DNA of 12,441 nt from Ophiocordyceps camponoti-saundersi (nom. inval.) (GCA_003339415.1 PDHQ01000662.1:1-12441), one strand, 5' to 3'. Shown: positions 1 to 9,971, numbered from the stretch's first letter. Program-made: numbers and translations. Notes: a model not told the origin generated them from the sequence alone.

Positions 1-2
1 AG

Positions 3-2489
3 AAAATAGAGGAGAATTCGATATTAGGACTAGAGATATTAGCGGCTATATTATAAGCGATAAACTTCTTCGGGGGGGTAACGCTAGAGGCTAGATTCTT
101 ACCTCTTATCTTAGGATATTCGATAAGCACGTAATTAGATTTATCGGGTATAAGTAGTATTCTTAAGAAGGTAAAGAAAACGATTCCTATATTATTATAA
201 TTCGAGTAGCCGAGCTAGTTTAAGCTATAGCTATAGTAGCTAGATTAATACGAGCTATTACTAGATATACGCGAGGAAAAGGAGGTTAGAATATTAAACG
301 GAGTAAAACCGTTTACCGATATCGTAAACTAGTAAATATACTATACGGACCTATTCGAGTTTCTAAAGGACGCTAAGCGGCAAAACTAATACTTATCGTT
401 TAGCTTATAGGTATTAATAAGAATTCTATAAAAAGGGCTTACGAATACTATATATTTTACGGATAACGCGCTAGAAATAATAGCTAAGTATAGTAATAAG
501 TACGATAATAGGATATTTCGAGGAAAAGTAAGATTCTTTACTTATAGCCTTAAAAAGCGGCTTAGCGAGCACGAGCTTATCGGCGGACTAGTTAACTTTA
601 GAGCGAAATTAAATAATAGGGGATATTACTAGGGTAGTTTTTTATAGGACTAGGGAACGCAAATACTTATACTATTTAACCTATAGAAGGAGGGGAGGGA
701 GGAAAGGGTAAAACGTATAGTAGGGGCATAGAAAGAGATCCTATACTTATAAGGAAAGGGAGTAGCGTTTAACTATATTATCGTGCTATATACGAAATAA
801 AAGGAAAAATAGGAATACGGCTACTTTTCGATAATAATACTCTAGTATTAGAGTAGGGGATTCGTTAGATATAAGCTAGACCGCGTTACCGAAATCGCCG
901 GTATTAATATTTCGAGGATAGTATAGTACGGAGAGGTAAGATAGTTAATACCTAAGCTAAGACTCCTTATACGAGATTAGGTTATACCGGAGGCGGGAGA
1001 GAAGCCGATATATATAAGCGCGATCGATATAGTTATATTAAGCTTATATAGGATAGCAGCTAATAAACTTAGCATTATAAGTTTAAAAAGATAAGGGGAT
1101 ATAAAATACCCCTTTAAGGCTAGAAGATAGAGAACGGATAAGGGTTATAATAGGAGTAAGGGACTAATAATAATAGGAGGGATATGCCTATTCTATATAC
1201 CGCCCTTATACCGGGTATTCGAGATAGATAGACTATTTACGCGTGCGTAAATAAAAAGCGATAAAGCGGGATTAGGTAACTACTAAAAACCGGATAAAGG
1301 AGGCGAAATAATATAAAGCGAAGAATATAGCACGGATATATAGTAAAAGGAGATAGATAACGCGGGAAAAGATACTAAAAGAATAATATCTCTTATAGCT
1401 AGCTTTATAGATAAGGTTCTTATAAGTTTAGTAGGAAGCGAAGATAAGGTAAGAGGAAATAAGGAGGTCCGGCACTATCTCTAAGCTAATATTTCCTTTT
1501 TTTTATAAGGAGGAGCGGAAAGGGAAGGCGTCGAAGGAGAGAGAGAGGGGATAATAGTAAGTATATCTTATAAAGGAGGAGTATAAAATACCGTGCTAAG
1601 GGATATAGCAGAGAGGACGGGAGAGCTAAACGTGTCGGAAATATTAAGTACGCGAGATAAGCGTAACGAAAATCTAAAAGAAATAAGAGAGGAGAGGGAG
1701 CGGAAAGAAAAGGACGCGCGGAATAATAAGATAGAGGAGAAAGAGAGAGGTAACGGTTCGAGTAGGACGGTACTAACGGGGAGCGCGGTAGAGGATACGG
1801 AGGATACGCGTAAGGCTATACCGTAAAGGAGAGATTCGTAACGGGCCGATAAAGCTAAAAATAAAACCTACGCCGTATTATTAATAGTAGGTCCGCGAAA
1901 GCGAAAAAGGAGGCTAGCTTACTATATTATAAAAACCGAGAGGAAAAGGAAAAGTACGAAGACTAAGAGGAAGAGGAAAAAGGTGCTTAGTTTAGAATAA
2001 TCGAGATAACGTAAAGCAGAGGCTACGAATACGGAGGAAAATATAAATAAGGAAAAGGCGGTAAAGGCGGCAAACGAGATATCGGAATTTAAGGTATCGG
2101 GAATTAGGATATATATAAACTATAAGGACTAGACGGAGAAATACCGTACGGAAGGAAAAGGTATCTTAAGACTCGGCGAGGCTAGATTAAGTATAATAGA
2201 GAGCGGAAGGAAAATCTATATAGAGAACGGGCACGGGCGAGACATAGTGCTAGAGTATATAGGAATAGGTATATTCGTCTTAGCCTAACTGCCGGGTTTA
2301 ATAGCAGGCGACGCGTAGAGGTAGATTAATATCGCGGTTAAAAGGTATTTAAGATAAAAGCTATTAGAAAGAAAAAGTAAAGCGAGGATAAAAGAGGAGC
2401 GTAAAATAGTAAAAGATAGAAAAAGGTAAAATATAGGGAATACTAAGTTAAGTAGTAAAGGGATATCGAGTTAGTAAAGATAATTATAA
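3..2489 (+). pseudogene. Decayed long reading frame, product unknown (5' end outside window)
   Basis: Reading from base 3 in one phase gives a continuous protein-like translation of about 830 codons, broken only by TAA and TAG, never TGA, as expected when RIP turns CAA, CAG and TGG into stops. The phase is clearest at 1593-2285, where stop-free runs span 1593-1823, 1842-1997, 2010-2129 and 2133-2285; I count about 4 stops there between 1861 and 2285 against about 19 in the phase starting at 1861. The first two thirds are mixed hydrophobic and polar. The 1600-2000 part is very rich in Lys, Arg and Glu and may be a charged, possibly coiled or nuclear segment. Stops cluster at 2472-2489, probably near the old C-terminus. 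No start is visible and the gene runs off the left edge. I saw no reverse transcriptase, integrase or transposase motif and do not recognise the family. A transposon gene or a captured accessory gene are both possible. Confidence 0.6.
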
Positions 2490-2676
2490 GGGAAGCGTGC
2501 TAAGTAATATAAAAAAAATATTCGGTTCCGATCTAGCGAGAGTAGGTATTTATAAGAGAGGGGGAGAGAGAGAAAGGATATTTTTTTTTTTCTTACAGAT
2601 TTATTAAATAGTATATAATTCCTATCTACTCTTACCGCTATCGCTCCGTCGAAAGGAGAAATATCGTTATTTTATA

Positions 2677-2697
2677 TATAGAGAATTACTATCTAGC
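2677..2697 (+). repeat. 21-bp direct repeat, copy 1
   Basis: This 21-bp stretch, with core gagaattactatctagc, recurs exactly at 3686-3706, 1,009 bp away and in the same orientation. The two copies fall in different phases of the minus-strand pseudogene, so the repeat is not simply a repeated codon block. Bases beyond the inner edge also look loosely alike. It could be an insertion footprint or the edge of an old duplication. Confidence 0.75.
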
Positions 2698-3685
2698 CCG
2701 TACCCGCGCAAGCGAAAGTAAATAGACCTAGACCTCTATATCCCCCCTAGTAAAGTAATAAGACTTATACCTCCCTACCCTCTCGATTATCCTCGGTTAA
2801 GTTATAAGATAATAAAACTTAGACTTCCTTATCTTTTAGTTCTTTATTAGTTAAGTTATAGAGAGTTCTATATTTATATATTTAGAAATACGGTAGCAGA
2901 TTATAAGTAACCGCGAGAGGGTCTTTAATCTCTACTATTTTATTATTACTAGTTAGTATAAATTATTACTTTACGATATAAGCGGGGTAATTATACGTTT
3001 AATACGCTTTATAAGCGCCTAGACCTGCTCGATAAAGTTATAAACTTCTACTTTAATCGTAGAAAGCGTATTATAAACCTATTTTATTTAGTTTATAATA
3101 TAGATAAGATAACGCCCTACGTATATATATCGGGCGTACTTAATATAAACGACTTCTGCCTAAACCGTAGCAAGCGTATAGATAAACTACTATATCCGAT
3201 CTATAATATAAATAGAACGATAAACCCTAATACGCTTAAAGAAAAATAAGCGCATAACTTAGCTAGGAGATATCTAAAAGCTCTTATAAGGTCCGATTAA
3301 ATAGTTCCTTAACCCCTTTCTTTTCCTAAAAGTATCTATAGATTAGGATATAAAAGGTAAACGATATAGGACTAGGGTTATTACTAAGTATATAGCTTAG
3401 ATTAGTTTCCTTCGAAAAAGGAAGAAATTAAGTAAGTAATTAGCCCTAACCTTATCTTTATAGCTATCGCAAAAGTTATTTATCGCAAGTTAAGTCTTAG
3501 AGAGGACTTATAGTAAAAACTCTACTAACCCTATAACTTTATTTTAAACTCTATACTTTTATATTATAAATTCCTAATTTAAATACTTATTCTTAAGTTC
3601 TCGGCACTTAATTAAATAGTTCTTATCTTCCTTTCTCTTTCTTCTTTTATCTCTATATAGAAAACCGACTTTTTATTATTTTCCC

Positions 3686-3706
3686 TATAGAGAATTACTA
3701 TCTAGC
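3686..3706 (+). repeat. 21-bp direct repeat, copy 2
   Basis: Exact match to 2677-2697. An exact 21-bp match between two places in DNA so heavily mutated is unexpected by chance. The 1-kb segment between the copies shows no terminal inverted repeat or polymerase motif that I could see. Confidence 0.75.
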
Positions 3707-4894
3707 ACTTCCCCCTATAGCTAGAGATCCCCCCTTATATTAGTTAAAAACTTTAGTTACCTAAGAAGTTACGCCCCTTATATATCTACTACGCTTACTT
3801 AGGGTATCCTTCTTCCCCCGCTAAAATACCTATATTAGAATAATATTATAATTCCCCGATAGAATAGATATTATATTAATTAGTTTTAAGAAGGAATAAA
3901 CTACTTACCTCCTTTTAGAGTTACCTCTCCTTAAGTATTCTAAAGGAATTTCGAAATCTTATAAGTATAGAAGTTATAATAAACTTAGACTTTAAGACTA
4001 AGTTACCTAATACCCTAGTTATCTATATACTTTCCTTCTATTATTATATTATTTACTTTTATTAGTATTAAACGTTATTATAACTATAGGCGTTATCTTT
4101 AGTATTTACTATATATTATTATTACCTTTTATCTATATATTTAACCTCTACTTCGATACCGCCGATTTTTCTTAGCGTTAACCTAAGTCTATTTAGCAGG
4201 CGTTAAGGGAAACGGGTATAGTATCCTTAAGGAGCTTAGGAGATAATAGCTCTTCCTATACTTATCTATTCCTAATTTCGACCTTAAGAGAGTCTTCTAA
4301 CTCTATAACCTCTCTACTCTCCGCGATATCGTTATTATCCTTAATAGCTATTACTATAATTTACGTAGAGCTAGGAGTAGTAGTTTAGGTCTAATATAAA
4401 TATTATCGTCTAAAACCCGCTTATATAAAGCTACTAGAAACGCCGTGCTTTAAGCTTAGGAGCGAGACGTAATACTAAAAAGAGTACGCGCAAATCCGCA
4501 GGCGACTATATTTCTTATAAGTAATACTATTCGCTGCCTAATAGCTCTACATAACTAGGGCCCTAAAATATCTATTATTACGTAGAATTTTAATATATAC
4601 TACTAAGGCGGATATAGTAATCTTAGCTTAAAGAATAATATTTATTATAAGGCGCGAGAGTGCCTATCGCTCCGACTCCTATAGAAAAAAACTATATTAT
4701 TTTAATAAATATAAAATCCGTAAGCGGATACTTATATCTATACTTAAAGCGTTTATTATAGCTACGATCGATAAGTATATAATCGAAAGCTAGAGGAGGC
4801 GATACCTCCCTTATACGCTATAATCGCACGTAGGAATAAGACCTAAGTTTATTCTAAGATTTATATTTCTTTTTAAGAAAAAGGCTATATAGAA

Positions 4895-4968
4895 AACTCT
4901 AGAAAGAAGAGGAAGAGGAGGATAAAGGAAGAAGAAAGAGGAAGAGAGAGAGAGGAAGAGAAGAGGGC
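4895..4968 (+). repeat. GA-rich tract at the head of the minus-strand pseudogene
   Basis: The upper strand is almost entirely A and G, with very few pyrimidines. On the minus strand this is a CT-rich tract just at the start of the decayed frame. Pyrimidine tracts of this kind are common before fungal transcription starts, so it may be an old promoter element. It could equally be simple-sequence DNA like the purine blocks further right. Confidence 0.5.
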
Positions 4969-4969
4969 A

Positions 4970-5884
4970 TTTTATACTATGCCTAGATAACTTAGCTAGC
5001 TTTACTAATTTAATAGGTGCAGAAAATACGTACCTATAGTCTTTTCCTATAAGTTTTCTCTTAAAAGTTTTAATAATCTTATCTTACGATTTTTAAAGTT
5101 ATTTTTAAGGCTTATTAGATATTTCTAAATTAGCTTATAAGTTTAAGGGGGTATATTATATATACGTATATAAGAAAGTGCCTCCTTTATATTACGAAAG
5201 TAGGTATTAGTCTAATAAGTAAGGGCTAAAAACCTAAAAAGGAAATAATCGCTATAGGTAGTTATAGGTATATATCTTAGCGGTAGGATCAAGGCGTTAT
5301 AATTTATAAACGCTATATAGAAGAAGGATACTAGTCCCTACTACGTTTTTAGATAAGACTTAAAATAATATATTTATTTTATATACTTTTACTATTATTA
5401 TCGTAATAGTATATAAGTAAATATAAGGAGTATAATTATAAAAAGCGGTAATATAATAAGAGACTGAATTTATAAATATACTATAAGATAAATATTTAGA
5501 AGAGAAGGTAAGCTATTAATAGTTATCTAGAAGTTTAAAATAGCTTATAAAATACCCTTTAAAGTATATATATTCGATTTTTTCCTTAAAGGAAATATAT
5601 TCTAAGCGAAGAAAATACTCTTAGAACTTAAAAGCACGTCTCCGTATATTATCGTTATTAAATTAGAAAATTAATAAAATTAAAGATTAAAGTTTAGAGG
5701 TAAGATATAATAAAATAAGGGTAAATACGTATAGTTTTATATCGGCGATGCTAATAAGGCTAGTAGAAGCTATATTACTTACTTCCGCGATAATTAAGTA
5801 AGGTTACTAGCTCTTAAGGGTATATAAACGAACGTATATAGCTTTTATAAAGCTTAGTACGAAGCGTAAGCTAGTATATTTCGG
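4970..5884. other. AT-rich stretch with no supported gene
   Basis: About 0.9 kb between the minus-strand pseudogene and the first array copy. I found no convincing reading frame on either strand, no RNA gene and no clear repeat. The only structure noted is a weak hairpin at 5384-5419: ACTATTA at 5391-5397 pairs with TAATAGT at 5404-5410, and TACTT at 5384-5388 pairs with AAGTA at 5415-5419. CpA/TpG depletion is as strong as elsewhere. Confidence 0.6.
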
Positions 5885-6203
5885 TAGCGCCGGTTATACG
5901 TAAGCTTAGCGCGGTATTAGTTACGATAAGGGAGTTAGGCGCTATATTATAAGCTATTTTAGCTTACCTTAACTAGCGGAAGCGCTACTTAACTTTAATA
6001 TAAATATTATAACGAAAAATATATATAATACTTAAAAAAGTAAAATATTAATATACGATACTATATATTTATTTTTTAAAAAGTTTATAATAAGAAATAG
6101 GATATAAAAAAGAAAGTAAAAAAATTAGGGAAAATAATACCTATTTTATATAGAAGAATAATAATAATAAGAAAGACAGTTAGAAAAAGTAGGAAAAAAG
6201 GCG

Positions 6204-6222
6204 TATATATATATATATATAT
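6204..6222 (+). repeat. TA microsatellite in copy A
   Basis: Uninterrupted TA dinucleotides at the end of S2 in copy A. The same position carries 15 TA units in B (7627-7656) and 13 in C (10361-10386), so the tract length varies among copies. Confidence 0.9.
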
Positions 6223-6238
6223 CTATTTATAACCGTAT

Positions 6239-6475
6239 AGAGAAGGAGAGAGAGGAGAGAGGGAGAGAGGGAAAAAGAAAAGAGAGGAGAGGAAGAGTAA
6301 GAGAGAAAGGGAGAGAGGGAGAGAGGGAGAGAGGGAAAGAGAAAAGAGAGGAGAGGAAGAGAGAGAGAGAAAGGAAAAGAGGGAGGGAAGGAGAGAGAAG
6401 AGAGAGGAGAGGAAGAGAGAGGAGAGGAAAAAAGAGGGAAAGAGAGAGGATAAAAAGAGAAAGAGAAAGAGGAAA
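6239..6475 (+). repeat. Near-pure purine tract in copy A
   Basis: In 237 bases only two pyrimidines occur, T at 6298 and T at 6451, and there is no C. It is built from GGGAGAGA-like and GGAAGAGA-like words, with an approximately 64-bp duplication (anchors at 6269 and 6333). Such a homopurine run can in principle form triplex DNA. It is not coding. Confidence 0.9.
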
Positions 6476-6655
6476 TATAAAAAAAAAGAAAAAAAATAAC
6501 CGTTTACTTATATAACTAATAGCGGCGATAAAATATAAAGGTAAGCGAAAGGAAAAAGATTTACGCGAGGTAATAATAAAGCGTAAGAGGGTATATTAAT
6601 ATACGTAAGAGTGCGAGAAGTAATAAGATATAAAAGTAAGGTAGCGGGAGCGCGA

Positions 6656-6668
6656 GGGGGGGGGGGGG
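6656..6668 (+). repeat. G13 homopolymer in copy A purine block
   Basis: Thirteen consecutive G. Similar G-runs sit at the end of the purine blocks in B (8356-8362) and C (11254-11265), but in A no S3 segment follows. Confidence 0.9.
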
Positions 6669-7235
6669 TAATAATAATAAGAGAGCGAAATAGTACGAGA
6701 GAGGAAAAGAAAAATAGCGAGGGAAATATACGAAAAAGGTAAGAGGAGATTAGCGAAAAAAAAAGGGAAAAGGGCTAGTAAACTAAAAAAAAGAAAAAAA
6801 AAAATAAAAAGGGGAGATATAAAATATAATAATAGCTTAGAAGATAAATACTTATATTTTTCTACTATTAAACTATATATCTAAAATATAAAGTAAAGTT
6901 AAGGGCTATAATAAGAATTTTCTAATTTAAATTATTTATTATTATTAAATTTATCTTAGAGACCGTAATAATACGTAAAATATCCCCAGAGGTAGGCGCA
7001 CTTAAACTATTTAATATTAAAGAGATTTTATTAAATAATAAGCTCTTAGTATTTTTAAGCTTAATATTAAAAAAAGGGCTTTATAAACTATAATATATAA
7101 TTAAGTTAATTATTAGATAGGAAGGAAAGGAGGAGGTATCTAGTTACTATATAATATTCTAAATTATTAGCGTTATAATATATATAAATAGGAGAACCGA
7201 AATAATTATTAGATAGCGAGAGCTTAAGTTTATTA

Positions 7236-7306
7236 GCGAAAAAATAAGTATACTATTTATAAAGCGTTATACGCTACCTAAGCGGCCTAAGCTTATTCTT
7301 TTTCGC
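7236..7306 (+). other. Conserved hairpin at the end of S1, unit B
   Basis: GCGAAAAAATAAG at 7236-7248 pairs with CTTATTCTTTTTCGC at 7292-7306, with two unpaired bases. An inner stem AGCGT/ACGCT lies at 7263-7275. Unit C has the same outer stem with a different inner sequence. It may be a structured RNA, a recombination site or a terminal remnant; none of these is shown. Confidence 0.65.
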
Positions 7307-7413
7307 GTTACGTATATTCCCTAAACTTAGAGGGTTATTAGCTATAGCGCGGGAGTTAGGTGCTATATTATAAGCTATTCTAGCTTACTTAGACTAGCGG
7401 GAGCGTTACTTAA

Positions 7414-7438
7414 CTTCGTTATAAGTATTATAACGAAG
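7414..7438 (+). repeat. Perfect palindrome in S2, unit B
   Basis: Arms of 11 bp (CTTCGTTATAA at 7414-7424 and TTATAACGAAG at 7428-7438) flank GTA. The matching places in A (about 5994-6016) and C (about 10149-10172) keep a recognisable but mutated version. Confidence 0.85.
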
Positions 7439-7625
7439 AATATATATAATACCTAAAAAAGCGAAGTATTAGTATATAATACTACGCGTTTATCTTTTAG
7501 AAAGTTTATAAGAAGGAATAAGATATAAAAAAGAAAGTAAGGAGGTTAAAGGGAAAATAATACCTATTTTATATAGAAGAATAACGAAAATAAGAAAAAC
7601 GGTTAGAGAGAGTAGAAATAATAGC

Positions 7626-7626
<1 letters not shown>

Positions 7627-7656
<30 letters not shown>
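7627..7656 (+). repeat. TA microsatellite in unit B
   Basis: Fifteen uninterrupted TA units at the S2/purine-block border, at the same place as in copies A and C. Confidence 0.95.
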
Positions 7657-7657
<1 letters not shown>

Positions 7658-7696
7658 CTATATACGGAAAGAATAAAGAGAGAGAGAGAGGGAAAG

Positions 7697-7736
<40 letters not shown>

Positions 7737-8011
7737 AACGAAATATAAATAAGGAAAAAAATACCTATTTACTTATATAATTACTATAAGCGATAAAGCG
7801 AAAAGGGATATAAAAAAAAAAATAGTTAGGCGAAATAAAAATAAGCTATAAGATATTATATTTACGTAAATAAGAATATAAGGAAATTAGTAAAAGGTAA
7901 AAAAGGTAATATAAGGAACGATATATATAGCGATAAGAGTAATAAGAAAGTAAGGTAACGAGGAGAGTAATAAGAGAGTAAAAAAACGAGGAAAGTAATA
8001 AAAAAGTAAGA

Positions 8012-8154
8012 GGACTAAAAAGCGAGAGATCGAAAAGGCGAGGAGAGTAGCGAGAGCGGTAAAAGGACTAAAAAGTAAGAGATCGAAAAGGCGAGGAGAG
8101 TAGCGAGAGCGGTAAGAGGACTAAAAAGCGAGAGATCGAAAAGGTAAGAAGACT
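8012..8154 (+). repeat. 53-bp tandem repeat, about 2.7 copies
   Basis: Copies start at 8012, 8065 and 8118, each with ggactaaaaag followed by an agagatcgaaaagg-like word. Copies 1 and 2 have the same length and differ chiefly by CG in copy 1 against TA in copy 2, a RIP-type change. Related words occur in the purine block of unit C at 10821. Confidence 0.9.
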
Positions 8155-8183
8155 AATAGTAAAGGGAGGAAAGGGCGAGGAGA

Positions 8184-8264
8184 GTAGCGAGAGAGTAAGG
8201 GGACGATAAAGTAGCGAGAAAGTAAGGGGATAATAAAGTAGTAAGAGATCGAAAAGGCGAGAAG
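8184..8264 (+). repeat. 27-bp tandem repeat, unit B
   Basis: Repeats anchored on gtagcgaga or gtagtaaga at 8184, 8211 and 8238, the third diverging after its first bases. A 27-bp period also occurs in unit C at 11031. Confidence 0.8.
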
Positions 8265-8701
8265 GGAATAGAATAGCGGGAAAGTAAAAAGGGAGAACTA
8301 GCGAAATAGTAAGAGAAGTAAGAAATTAAAAAGGGGAAAAAAGATAAGAGGATAAGGGGGGGAGGGGAGATCTAAATATCGTATTTAAAATAAAGAACTA
8401 ATTCTATAAGGTAGCTTTATTACTATAAGTTATCTTTAAGGCTAAAGTTACGATTTATAAATCTAATAATAGCTTTAAAAGAAAGTTAAAAAGTTAGATT
8501 TTTAATTAAGTTTATTTATATAAAAGATAAAAAGTAAAAGCTAGTAAATAAGTTAACTATAGCTAAAGGGTAATATACGCGCGAGTAGCCTTAATTTATA
8601 ATATTTTTAAAATTAAAAGTTTTTATAAATTACTTATATAGTAACCTTATAGCTAAGTAAGCTAATTTAAATATAAGGATAAAAAATAAGGGGAGGGGTT
8701 T

Positions 8702-9250
8702 ATAAAAAATAGCTAACTACTCTTCGCTATTAGTAATATTATTATTACTTAGCGGATTTATTTAAGGGTAAGAGGGGAGTATAGCTAGAATCTAAAAGGA
8801 AATATAGCTACGCTATTAATAGAAGAGGATATATATCGTATAAGTATTATTTTCGAAAAAAGGTATTCTAATATAGCGGATAAAGGGGTATAGCGAGTTA
8901 ACGTAGTAATAACGTATAGAAACTTAAATAAGCGATCTTTCTAAGGCTGCGAGGTAAGCTTAAATAGGCGATCCTCTTAACGCTACGAGGATAGCGCGGA
9001 AGTAGCTTCTTAACTATATAATCTTAATAACCTCTCACTTAGTTAAGTTATCGCGTTTAAGGCGTAAGGTAACGGGGTAAGCGGAATAAGAGAGAAGTAC
9101 GGTCTTATCGAGCTATATAGGGTTAGTAAGAGGGTTTATTTATTAAGAAGAGAAGAAGGTATTATAAAAAAGTAGAAGGACCGCTAATAGCTATCGAAAT
9201 AGTTAGTTCTAAAAGGCAAAATAATAAGATTATATTACTACTACTAGTAA
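8702..9250 (+). pseudogene. Low-stop decayed reading frame in S3 of unit B
   Basis: The phase starting at 8702 stays protein-like for about 180 codons with roughly ten TAA/TAG and no TGA. The same phase is open in unit C, and the one sizeable length difference between the two (15 bp before 8834/11741) keeps the frame. Several stops sit at the same places in both copies, as expected from CAA or CAG codons mutated by RIP. A neighbouring phase also stays open across about 8958-9080, so the true coding phase is not settled. No start, no recognised domain, product unknown. It may be a short fragment of a transposon or gene carried in the repeat. Confidence 0.35.
8923..8990 (+). repeat. Duplicated 32-bp motif in S3, unit B
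   Basis: Two 32-bp copies, 8923-8954 and 8959-8990, each starting cttaaata and ending in cgagg, at a 36-bp (12-codon) spacing. Unit C has the same pair at 11830-11861 and 11866-11897. The duplication predates the copying of the unit. Confidence 0.8.
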
Positions 9251-9971
9251 TACTATTTTTTAATCGGACTGAGGTAAGTAAAGTAAGTAACGATAATAAG
9301 ATCTATAGCCCTATTATAGAAGATTAACTAAGGAAAGAAGGAACGAAAATAAAGAGGAAATACTATATAGAGAGGGAGATAGGGGGAGGGGTATAAGAAT
9401 ATAAAATACCTTTTTTTATTAAATCGCGAAGTTAATAATTATAAAGAGGCTAAGATAATAGAAGAGAGAAAGAAACGTATTATATATATATAAGTATATA
9501 TATACGTAAAAGGAAAAGGAGGGAGAGGGGGGGAAAAATAAGATAGGGAGATATAAGATATAATTATAGTATAGAAGATAAATAGTTATATCTTTCTATT
9601 ATTAAACTATATATTTAAAATATAAATAAAGTTAAGGGCTATATTAAGTACTTTCGGAATCGAATTATTCGCCGTTATCGAACCTATCTTAGAGGCTATA
9701 ATACTTCGTAAAATATCCTCGGAGGTAGGCATATTTAAGCCGTTTAGTAGCAGAGAGATTTTCTCGTATAATAAGCTCTTAGTATCTTTAGGCTCGATAT
9801 TAAAAAGAGGGCTCCGTAAACTATAATATATAATTAAGTTAGTTATTAGGTAAGAAAGAAAGGGGGAGGTATTTAGTTACTATATAATATTCTAATTAGT
9901 TAGCATTATAATATATATAAACCGGAGAACTATAATATCCCTTAGATAGCCGGAGCTTAAGACTATTAGCG

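Larger units (their letters stand above)
2471..4969 (-). pseudogene. Decayed long reading frame on the minus strand, product unknown
   Basis: On the minus strand one phase (codons beginning at coordinates equal to 1 modulo 3) reads as a protein-like chain of about 830 codons from near 4969 to a TAA at 2473-2471. It is interrupted by several dozen TAA/TAG codons and no TGA. Stop-free runs include 4360-4265 (32 codons, acidic, rich in Glu and Asp), 3427-3329 (33 codons), 2962-2885 (26 codons) and 2671-2474 (66 codons). The N-terminal third is hydrophobic and Leu/Ile-rich, the middle is charged, and the C-terminal third is rich in Tyr and Leu. The upper strand is pyrimidine-rich here, which suits coding on the lower strand. 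A GA-rich block at about 4895-4968 would be a pyrimidine tract at the 5' end. The only nearby ATG (4970-4968) is out of phase, so the start is unknown. It is tail-to-tail with the plus-strand pseudogene. I recognise no family. The phase is less certain than for the plus-strand frame. Confidence 0.5.
5885..6811 (+). repeat. Array copy A, truncated (S2 plus purine block)
   Basis: From about 5890, and clearly from 5930, this matches 7351 onward in unit B and 10085 onward in unit C: the shared start gggagttagg, then a S2 body, a TA microsatellite and a purine block. It lacks any counterpart of S1 upstream and of S3 downstream; after the purine block the sequence passes directly into S1 of unit B at 6812. 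It is therefore a partial copy, truncated at both ends relative to the full unit, or the remnant of an unequal exchange within the purine block. Confidence 0.75.
7668..8370 (+). repeat. Purine-rich block P of unit B
   Basis: A strongly strand-asymmetric A+G block. Positions 7675-7738 are purine only, with a long GA run. Further right it becomes a patchwork of words such as gcgagagatcgaaaagg and ggagagtagcgag, organised in tandem repeats of 53 and 27 bp. It ends in the G-run at 8356-8362, after which S3 starts. No stable reading frame is supported. Confidence 0.85.
6812..9545 (+). repeat. Tandem array unit B (2,734 bp, full)
   Basis: It starts at gggagatata and ends just before the same word opens unit C at 9546. 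Order: S1 6812-about 7306, S2 about 7351-7660, purine block about 7668-8370, S3 about 8371-9545. S1 and S2 keep almost the same offset of 2,734 bp to unit C throughout, so they align with hardly any net indels. Mutational differences between B and C are largely C/T and G/A transitions. The unit has no terminal inverted repeats that I can see and no polymerase or transposase motif, so it may be a satellite-like or subtelomeric-type repeat or the remains of a tandemly inserted element. Confidence 0.85.

Noticed and set aside
1593..1826. 77-residue open frame on the plus strand as a separate gene
   Set aside because: It opens on GTG, not ATG, and is simply the longest stop-free piece of the much longer decayed frame at 3-2489, which continues in the same phase on both sides.
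3795..3805. Telomere-type ttaggg words (here, and the similar gggttag at about 9120 and 12028)
   Set aside because: They are isolated single words, not arrays, and are expected by chance in this composition.
5930..5960. S2 start (gggagttaggtgct-like) as a decayed 5S rRNA or tRNA
   Set aside because: Only a few bases resemble the G-rich part of fungal 5S rRNA; the rest does not follow, and no cloverleaf or internal promoter boxes could be made out.
8012..8264. Regular short repeats as a CRISPR array
   Set aside because: The repeats are head-to-tail purine minisatellites without unique spacers, in DNA with a fungal RIP signature.
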